Below, piece by piece: positions 6,740 to 10,978 of a stretch of 10,978 nucleotides of DNA; the stretch's first letter is position 1, and each line of letters opens with the position of its first letter. This stretch comes from Minisyncoccota bacterium. GTDB lineage: Bacteria > Patescibacteriota > Minisyncoccia > Phycocordibacterales > UBA2100. Below the pieces are notes generated by a model. It was not told the DNA's origin, searched no databases, and saw only the letters and a program-made list of their open reading frames with translations. Made by a program: the position numbers and the translations under genes. The stretch covers positions 1-10,978 of the forward strand of contig JAGOTU010000024.1 in NCBI GenBank assembly GCA_018061585.1, given 5' to 3'.

Positions 6740-7378
6740 TCAGGCGGCACGTTTGGGGTAAAGCGCGCTCGTGATCAATGCTTTGACCTCAACGACACTC
6801 ATGCAGGCATAATGCTTGCGAAACTTGTCCAACTCGGCGAAGAACAATTCCAACAGATACTCATCCGAATACGCGTCTCTCACGACGAACCCGGCGACGA
6901 TATCCTGGTACGTCGGGTTTTCCGCGTAGTAGCAGTCGAGTGCGGCTTGTGAGGATTTGATCTGAACAGGTATCTTGCAGGTCTCAGTTTCCGTGAGCAT
7001 GACACGGACGAATAGGTCAACGCCCCTGCGATCCATCCGCGCAACCGTGCGTTCGACCGCAACGTACCAGTACGGCTTCATGCCGCCCGGTGCCGCGAGT
7101 AACGAGAGGACTCTCTCTTCCCGACGGATACCGAAGCTTTTGTCTTCAAGCATTTCCCGGTACACGTGTCGACGATCTTGTGCGCGGACCGTTCCGTCGG
7201 AACGAATCGTGACCGAAAAGATGTGGACTTCGATCGCACTATTGGGAATGAACGCATGAACCTTGAAGCTGCACGAGCCCTCCCGCAGGTTCAGTCCGGA
7301 CATTTTTGCCCCTTCGGGAACGTCCGTTTGAGCTTCCAGCCATTCCAGGGCTACGCGCTCGTAGTCGTCATATTCCAT
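6740..7378 (-). CDS. Unknown protein with PD-(D/E)XK-like motifs
   Basis: A 212-residue cytosolic protein. Residues 105-143 carry the signature of a PD-(D/E)XK-type nuclease fold: a helix with E109 (VAVERTVARMDRRG), then D121 in GVDLFVRV, then QIK in PVQIKSS (Q139, K141). Similar D...QxK pairs occur in restriction-like and resolvase-like enzymes, so DNA or RNA cleavage is possible but unproven. The N-terminal 100 residues are beta-rich and match nothing I know. The C-terminus is helical (EYLLELFFAELDKFRKHY). The gene has a Shine-Dalgarno GGAG (7386-7389 on this strand, 7 nt from the ATG) and a TTGACA -35 upstream. It stands alone, with no methyltransferase partner alongside, so it does not look like a restriction system. 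Confidence 0.8.
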   Translation of the reverse strand: MEYDDYERVALEWLEAQTDVPEGAKMSGLNLREGSCSFKVHAFIPNSAIEVHIFSVTIRSDGTVRAQDRRHVYREMLEDKSFGIRREERVLSLLAAPGGMKPYWYVAVERTVARMDRRGVDLFVRVMLTETETCKIPVQIKSSQAALDCYYAENPTYQDIVAGFVVRDAYSDEYLLELFFAELDKFRKHYACMSVVEVKALITSALYPKRAA

Positions 7379-7407
7379 CGCCGATCTCCGTGGCTAAATC
7401 TGCATGC

Positions 7408-7436
7408 AGTGTTCAATGAAATGGACCTCGTGTCAA
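7408..7436 (-). promoter_or_regulatory. Promoter of the PD-(D/E)XK-like gene
   Basis: A perfect -35 TTGACA (7436-7431 on the minus strand) is 17 bp from a weak -10 AACACT (7413-7408). The predicted leader of about 23 nt contains the GGAG Shine-Dalgarno. Confidence 0.5.
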
Positions 7437-7450
7437 GGATGCATATAGAG

Positions 7451-7479
7451 AAAATGCCACGGAAGACCCGTGGCATTTT
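7451..7479 (-). terminator. Terminator of the YidD-like gene
   Basis: A 12-bp stem (7451-7462 and 7468-7479, AAAATGCCACGG) with a 5-nt loop starts 20 bp after the stop of the minus-strand YidD-like gene. The minus-strand exit is TTTTCTCT. Confidence 0.8.
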
Positions 7480-7499
7480 TGATCAAGAAGGCAGCGGTA

Positions 7500-7934
7500 T
7501 CAGCTGCAGGAGCCTATGTCGCACGTGCCGACCTCGCAGGAAACCGCGTCACACGCCTTGGTGTCCGGGGTCAGATCGATCGCGGCGCAATCCATCGGCG
7601 GACAGGTTTCGACAGGCATGCAGTAGTCGTTGTACTTCTCTTTGCTAGCTTCGGACTTCTTGCGCTTCCGCTCCTCACGCTCGTCTGCAGATTCGTGCCT
7701 GAGCGTTTCGTACGCATCGCGACATTCGATGAATCGTCCCCGCAGAAGACGAAAGGCCTTCAGGGGTGTGTTGTTCCCGAATACCTCTAAGCCGAAGGTC
7801 GAACACGACCCACGCTCATGCAATACGTGATGAGCGCACCGAAAGCCCTTGTAGGGCGAGATCCATTTCCGATATCCGTGGATCGCGAGCAGTGCCACCG
7901 AGCTGACGCCGCCATTAAGTACCTGAGCAACCAT
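7500..7934 (-). CDS. yidD: YidD-like membrane insertion factor, Cys-rich tail
   Basis: This 144-residue protein contains the YidD (membrane protein insertion efficiency factor, PF01809) core at residues about 12-72: LAIHGYRKWISPYKGFRC, then HVLHERGSCSTFGLE, ending LLRGRFIECRDA. Conserved cysteines are C33, C44 and C71. YidD assists the YidC insertase at the inner face of the cytoplasmic membrane. A highly charged helix (79-100) follows, then a tail with seven more cysteines (105, 111, 116, 128, 133, 138, 143), which could bind metal or form disulphides. Ribosomal protein L34 and rnpA, the usual neighbours of yidD, are absent. It has a strong Shine-Dalgarno, GGGAGG, five bases from the ATG, and a TTGACA -35 element. 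The symbol is given by family membership; this is a divergent variant. Confidence 0.8.
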   Translation of the reverse strand: MVAQVLNGGVSSVALLAIHGYRKWISPYKGFRCAHHVLHERGSCSTFGLEVFGNNTPLKAFRLLRGRFIECRDAYETLRHESADEREERKRKKSEASKEKYNDYCMPVETCPPMDCAAIDLTPDTKACDAVSCEVGTCDIGSCS

Positions 7935-7939
7935 TTATG

Positions 7940-7986
7940 CCTCCCATTGCCGACCGTATACTGCAATGGCGACAGGCGTATGTCAA
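7940..7986 (-). promoter_or_regulatory. Promoter and RBS of the YidD-like gene
   Basis: On the minus strand, TTGACA (7986-7981) is followed after 17 bp by CAGTAT, overlapping GTATAC as the possible -10 (7963-7956), and then by GGGAGG (7945-7940), five bases before the ATG. The -35 lies just upstream of the divergent gene's -10 (8003), so the two promoters are back to back. Confidence 0.55.
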
Positions 7987-8002
7987 TAAGAGGGTCATAC
8001 GT

Positions 8003-8008
8003 TATAGT
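8003..8008 (+). promoter_or_regulatory. -10 box for the DUF5671 gene
   Basis: TATAGT ends 6 nt before the ATG at 8015, so transcription should start at or beside the A of the start codon. A weak -35-like ATGTCA lies 17 bp upstream, overlapping the divergent TTGACA. Confidence 0.55.
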
Positions 8009-8014
8009 TTCAAG

Positions 8015-8971
8015 ATGAATACACATAAAGTAACCCCGAAGGACTTCTTTGTCTGGGCGGGAGCCATTGTTGCCCTCTATTGGAGTATCGGTGCGTTTTT
8101 GACGCTCATATTCGAATACATTAACAACGCGTTTCCGGACGCTCTCGAAAACTCACAGTATTACTACGGAGATCCGTATTCCGGATCGATCCGTGTAGCG
8201 ATGGCGAGCCTGATCGTGCTTGTGCCGGTTGCTATTCTTTTACTTAATCTGATCCGCAACGACATCCGCAAGGACCATGCAAAAGCTGATATCTGGGTGC
8301 GTCGCTGGGCGCTGTACCTGACGCTCTTCATTGCAGGACTTGCGATGGTCGTCGACACCATAACGCTCATCAACTACTTCCTCGGTGGGGAAGTCACCGT
8401 ACGCTTTATCCTGAAGGTAGCGAGCGTGCTCCTGGTGGCTGCTGCGGTGTTCATGCACTTCCTTGCGGACTACTGGGGTTACTGGATCGAATACCCGAAG
8501 CGTGCACGCTCAATTGGTATCGCCGTGGGAATGCTTGTCCTTGCGACTATCGTCTCCGGATTCCTGATCATCGGTTCGCCGAACGCGGTGCGCATGGTGC
8601 GACTGGATAATCAGAAGATCGGTGATCTGCAGACGATCCAGTATCAGATCACGAACTATTATCAAACGAAGGGACGACTCCCGCAGTCGCTGTCGGAACT
8701 GAATGATCCACTCAGCGGTATGATTATTCCAAAGGACGCGGAGACAGGGGAGGAATACGGTTACCGCATTACGACGGCGCCGTACTCGTTCGAGCTGTGC
8801 GCAACATTCAACGTACCGTCCACATCCAACGAGAGCATGGCGGAATTCCCGATGCGCGGCGACACTGCGAACGAGAACTGGATGCATCCGGCCGGTCAGT
8901 CGTGCTTTGAGCGCACCATTGATCCTGAGCGATATCCGCTCTTCCCGAAAGAGGTCCCGGCAAAGCCGTAA
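8015..8971 (+). CDS. DUF5671 membrane protein with soluble C-terminus
   Basis: A 318-residue protein. Residues about 5-155 match the DUF5671 family seen in Patescibacteria: DFFVWAGAIVALYWSIGAF, YSGSIRVAMASLIVLVPV, DIWVRRWALYLTLFIAGLA, then LGGEVTVRFILKV. Five hydrophobic segments are visible (about 11-35, 60-82, 97-120, 131-152 and 166-187). The last 130 residues are soluble and begin LDNQKIGDLQTIQYQITNYY, followed by GRLPQSLSELNDP, DAETGEEYGY and FELCATF. This resembles the C-terminal region of GspG-type pseudopilins and is probably outside the membrane. Function is unknown. The start at 8015 is chosen because upstream in-frame codons overlap the divergent promoter and the TATAGT box. Confidence 0.88.
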   Translation: MNTHKVTPKDFFVWAGAIVALYWSIGAFLTLIFEYINNAFPDALENSQYYYGDPYSGSIRVAMASLIVLVPVAILLLNLIRNDIRKDHAKADIWVRRWALYLTLFIAGLAMVVDTITLINYFLGGEVTVRFILKVASVLLVAAAVFMHFLADYWGYWIEYPKRARSIGIAVGMLVLATIVSGFLIIGSPNAVRMVRLDNQKIGDLQTIQYQITNYYQTKGRLPQSLSELNDPLSGMIIPKDAETGEEYGYRITTAPYSFELCATFNVPSTSNESMAEFPMRGDTANENWMHPAGQSCFERTIDPERYPLFPKEVPAKP

Positions 8972-8977
8972 CGCTAT

Positions 8978-9009
8978 CGATCGTGTAGCGATCGAAAGCC
9001 CGAAGGGGC
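8978..9009 (+). repeat. Two small hairpins after the DUF5671 gene
   Basis: CGATCG-TGTAG-CGATCG (8978-8994) and GCCC-GAAG-GGGC (8998-9009) are adjacent potential stem-loops just after the stop. Neither has a T tract. They may stabilise the mRNA 3' end; no named RNA family fits. Confidence 0.3.
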
Positions 9010-9050
9010 AGGCAGCAAACTGTTGAACGATGTCAGGTGTGTTTGTAACT

Positions 9051-9088
9051 ATGGCGACCCGGTTCAGAGCCGGGTCCCCATGCACTTT
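9051..9088 (+). terminator. Hairpin plus TTTT, likely terminator
   Basis: ATGG-C-GACCCGG (9051-9062) pairs with CCGGGTC-C-CCAT (9070-9081) around a 7-nt loop, with a single C-C mismatch. TTTT follows at 9085-9088. It fits a terminator for the DUF5671 transcript upstream of the leuS promoter. Confidence 0.6.
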
Positions 9089-9126
9089 TGATCCTGTAGA
9101 AACCTCATTGAACCGGACGGGCACCG

Positions 9127-9135
9127 TGGTATCCT
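9127..9135 (+). promoter_or_regulatory. Extended -10 promoter upstream of leuS
   Basis: TGG-TATCCT ends 7 nt before the ATG at 9143, giving a leaderless start on the mini-ORF rather than on leuS itself. No other -10-like box lies near the leuS ATG at 9223. Confidence 0.5.
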
Positions 9136-9142
9136 CCTCTAG

Positions 9143-9226
9143 ATGAAGTCCTATGACCACAAGAAAGTCGAGCAAAAATGGCCCTTCTACGCCAAGGCTA
9201 CGGAAGGGCAAGCGCGTTCCATATGA
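9143..9226 (+). pseudogene. Duplicated leuS 5' end fused to a repeat (mini-ORF)
   Basis: This 27-codon ORF starts MKSYDHKKVEQKW, nearly the same as the leuS start MKSYDHKKIENKW (11 of 13 residues). At DNA level most shared codons differ at the third base (tcc/tct, tat/tac, gac/gat, aag/aaa, aaa/aag, gag/gaa, aaa/aag). After W13 the frame leaves the leuS sequence and reads PFYAKATEGQARSI through a palindromic repeat. It stops at TGA 9224-9226, which overlaps the leuS ATG 9223-9225. It may be the remnant of an older leuS copy, a translated leader that couples translation to leuS, or both. The -10 box 7 nt upstream implies a leaderless message beginning here. Confidence 0.7.
9181..9209 (+). repeat. 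Palindromic repeat element upstream of leuS
   Basis: GCCCTTC (9181-9187) and GAAGGGC (9203-9209) are perfect inverted arms around an inner GCC-AA-GGC (9191-9198). This gives a hairpin with a small symmetric internal loop, of the size of REP-like dispersed repeats. It begins exactly where the mini-ORF stops resembling leuS. I suspect it belongs to a family of short repeats found in Parcubacteria genomes, but a genome-wide search is required to say so. Confidence 0.5.
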
Positions 9227-10978
9227 AGTCTTACGATCACAAAAAGATCGAAAATAAGTGGCAGCGTCAATGGGAGAAAGACGGTGCAAATTCCACCGAC
9301 ACCGACCTCTCGAAGCCAAAATACTACGTGCTCGATATGTTCCCGTATCCCTCCGGTGCGGGCTTGCATGTGGGGCATCCGAAAGGCTACATCGGGTCGG
9401 ACGTCGTCGCGCGGAAAAAAAGAATGGAGGGGTATCGCGTGCTCCATCCGATGGGATGGGATGCCTTCGGTCTTCCGGCAGAGAATTACGCGATCAAAAC
9501 CGGTAAGCCACCGCAGCAAACGACCGACGAAAGTATCGCCACATTTAAATCGCAGATATCGAACCTCGGGCTTTCATATGACTGGGATCGCGAAATAGGG
9601 AGTCATCGCCCGGACTACTACCGCTGGACGCAGTGGCTTTTTACGAAGTTCTTTGAGAAAGGACTCGTATATAAAAAGAAGGCGCTCGTGAACTGGGATC
9701 CGGTGGATCAGACTGTGCTCGCCAACGAACAGGTGTTGCCCGACGGAACAGCAGAGCGATCCGGCGCGGTCGTAGAGAAAAAGGACCTTGAACAATGGTT
9801 CTACAAGATCACTGACTACGCGGATGAGCTTGCGGATAGTTTGGATACGATCGACTGGCCGGAATCAACGAAGATAAACCAACGCAACTGGATCGGCCGC
9901 TCCGAAGGTGCGGAGATAGATTTTTTTCTGGACTTTGGCGACGAGACGATCAACGCGGGGACCGATGAGAATGGGAAGCGCGCACATATTACGGTATTCA
10001 CGACGCGTCCCGATACACTCTATGGTGCAACATACCTCGTGCTTGCACCCGAACATCTTTGGGTGACGCTCGCCCTCGGTCACAAGACCGTTCTCCGGAA
10101 CAACGACGAAGTTGCAACCTATGTTGAGAAGTCTAAGAAGAAGGCAGATATCGACCGAATGGCGGCCGACAAAGAAAAGACCGGAGTAGAACTGAAAGGG
10201 GTCTCCGCCGTTAATCCCGCAACAGGCGAGCGCATACCGATGTACATCGCGGATTATGTGCTCGCACAATACGGAACGGGTGCGATCATGGCAGTGCCCG
10301 CGCATGATCAGCGCGACTACGATTTTGCGCGCACGTACGACCTTCCGATCAGGCAGGTCGTGATGCCGGTCTTCGGTACGGAGAACAAGCGGCCGGACGC
10401 GGTATTTCGCAATACGGTGAACGCGGTCGTTCGCAATGATGACGGCAGACTCCTGTTCCTGAAATGGAAGGACTATAATTGGTTCTCGAACGTGATCGGG
10501 GGAGTAGAGGAAGGTGAATCGATCGAAGATGCGGCTGTGCGGGAAGTGCTGGAAGAAACTGGCTATCGCGCCCGACCGATCTATGTCGCTCCGCTCGCCG
10601 TTGAATCGCACTATTATGCTGACCACAAGAAGGAGTGGCGCTCTCGTCTTGATACGCCGGTACTCCTTGAACTTGAGAGCGATCAGAAGGGTCCGCTCTC
10701 TGAAGAGGAGCGGGCGAAGCACGACACTGCGTGGATGACGTACGAAGAGGCGCAGAAACACGGCCTGTTCCACAACAATCAGTTGGCTCTTGATCTCGCG
10801 ACAGGTCGGATCGGAGCGTACACAGATGTGCTGCACGGCGAACATCAGGCGCTGGTGAACTCCGGTGACTACAATGGCATGAGCGTGGAGGAGGCGAAAC
10901 GTGTGATGACCGAAAAGTACGGGCGAGTAAAGAAGACGTATCGCATCCGCGACTGGCTGATCTCGCGACAGCGGTACT
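9223..10978 (+). CDS. leuS: Leucyl-tRNA synthetase with Nudix insertion, 3' partial
   Basis: The first 585 codons are visible and the frame runs off the window. The class I catalytic core shows MFPYPSGAGLHVGHPKGY, with the HIGH-type motif HVGH at residues 49-52. The CP1 editing domain has the threonine-rich TTRPDT (260-265) and GTGAIMAVPAHDQRDYDFA (D362, D365), needed to remove wrongly charged amino acids. Between LPIRQVVMPV (about 374-383) and AYTDVLHGEHQALVNSGDYNG (from 532) lies about 145 extra residues forming a Nudix domain, where bacterial LeuRS normally has a short link. The catalytic side resumes at RIRDWLISRQRY; the KMSKS loop and anticodon-binding domain lie outside the window. The ATG at 9223 matches the family N-terminus. 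It has no close Shine-Dalgarno sequence (GAAGGG is 14 nt away, inside a hairpin). Confidence 0.97.
   Translation, partial: MKSYDHKKIENKWQRQWEKDGANSTDTDLSKPKYYVLDMFPYPSGAGLHVGHPKGYIGSDVVARKKRMEGYRVLHPMGWDAFGLPAENYAIKTGKPPQQTTDESIATFKSQISNLGLSYDWDREIGSHRPDYYRWTQWLFTKFFEKGLVYKKKALVNWDPVDQTVLANEQVLPDGTAERSGAVVEKKDLEQWFYKITDYADELADSLDTIDWPESTKINQRNWIGRSEGAEIDFFLDFGDETINAGTDENGKRAHITVFTTRPDTLYGATYLVLAPEHLWVTLALGHKTVLRNNDEVATYVEKSKKKADIDRMAADKEKTGVELKGVSAVNPATGERIPMYIADYVLAQYGTGAIMAVPAHDQRDYDFARTYDLPIRQVVMPVFGTENKRPDAVFRNTVNAVVRNDDGRLLFLKWKDYNWFSNVIGGVEEGESIEDAAVREVLEETGYRARPIYVAPLAVESHYYADHKKEWRSRLDTPVLLELESDQKGPLSEEERAKHDTAWMTYEEAQKHGLFHNNQLALDLATGRIGAYTDVLHGEHQALVNSGDYNGMSVEEAKRVMTEKYGRVKKTYRIRDWLISRQRY
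10399..10794 (+). other. Nudix hydrolase domain inside leuS
   Basis: Residues about 393-524 of the leuS product. The Nudix box GX5EX7REUXEEXGU is complete: G426, E432, R440, E441, V442, E444, E445, G447 and Y448 (Tyr where an aliphatic residue is most usual). Upstream strands NTVNAVVRNDDGRLLFLKW and NWFSNVIGGVEEGES fit the Nudix fold, and a closing segment TAWMTYEEAQKHGLF follows. All metal-binding glutamates are present, so it should be an active hydrolase of nucleoside diphosphates linked to another group. The substrate is unknown. Confidence 0.92.

Noticed and set aside
7937..8014. 26-residue extension of the DUF5671 protein
   Set aside because: It lies over the divergent YidD promoter and the TATAGT box, and DUF5671 proteins normally begin near the DFFVW segment.
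9005..9090. tRNA-like T-arm (CCCGG-TTCAGAG-CCGGG)
   Set aside because: The loop lacks the conserved A58, no D- or anticodon arm fits, and no matching acceptor strand is found; a terminator explains it better.
9100..9142. T-box-like GTGGTAtCC upstream of leuS
   Set aside because: Only a partial match to the T-box consensus, with no specifier stem or antiterminator visible, and it overlaps the likely -10 box.
9051..9146. 31-codon ORF ending in ATGA overlap with the mini-ORF
   Set aside because: It starts in the terminator hairpin, its peptide looks random, and the TGA comes for free from ATGAAG in the shifted frame.
8510..9319. Minus-strand ORF (269 codons) spanning the DUF5671 3' end and the leuS start
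   Set aside because: It overlaps two supported genes, a terminator and a promoter, and its sequence is arginine-rich and patternless.
9865..10845. Long minus-strand ORF (326 codons) opposite leuS
   Set aside because: The plus strand encodes unmistakable LeuRS and Nudix motifs across the same bases; the antisense reading has no recognisable domain and is a by-product of codon bias.

Overview
The window looks like a bacterial chromosome segment from the Candidate Phyla Radiation (Patescibacteria, probably a Parcubacteria/Kaiserbacteria-like lineage). The evidence is a DUF5671 membrane protein, an RNHCP zinc-ribbon protein, secreted Ig-like and LamG-like proteins, and many small orphan genes. 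Coding is dense, GC is close to 50 %, and TGA is used as an ordinary stop, which argues against the UGA-recoding Gracilibacteria/Absconditabacteria. There is no rRNA, tRNA, CRISPR array or transposase.

Layout, left to right. (1) 2-1457: the 3' part of a secreted lysozyme-like/Ig-like protein, an RNHCP protein two bases downstream, and a 51-residue acidic peptide. (2) 1499-2877: a flavodoxin-fold NAD(P)H oxidoreductase converging on an unknown protein with two C-terminal membrane segments, with a shared hairpin between them. (3) 2878-3201: a divergent intergenic stretch with what may be a decayed ychF 5' end. (4) 3202-5528: a secreted two-domain beta-sandwich protein, a strong terminator, a SAM methyltransferase, and a 53-residue basic protein behind a G9 tract. 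(5) 5586-7378: the housekeeping ATPase ychF converging on a protein with PD-(D/E)XK-like nuclease motifs. (6) 7500-8971: a YidD-like insertion factor with a cysteine-rich tail, divergent from a DUF5671 membrane protein. (7) 9051-10978: a terminator, a promoter, a duplicated leuS 5' end joined to a palindromic repeat, and the 5' two thirds of leuS.

The two strongest signals are at leuS. The leucyl-tRNA synthetase carries a complete Nudix hydrolase domain with an intact Nudix box, inserted near the end of its editing (CP1) domain. Just upstream, an 84-bp mini-ORF repeats the first 13 codons of leuS: 11 of 13 residues are the same although most synonymous sites differ. It then runs into a palindromic sequence and stops exactly over the leuS start codon. 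A similar but weaker relic of a ychF 5' end lies at 2956.

The window also shows two modes of translation start. Several plus-strand genes have a -10 box ending 6-8 nt before the ATG and no Shine-Dalgarno sequence, which suggests leaderless mRNAs. All three minus-strand genes have a clear GGAG-type Shine-Dalgarno. Apart from convergent or divergent pairing, the genes do not form an obvious pathway; this is mixed housekeeping and cell-surface content.
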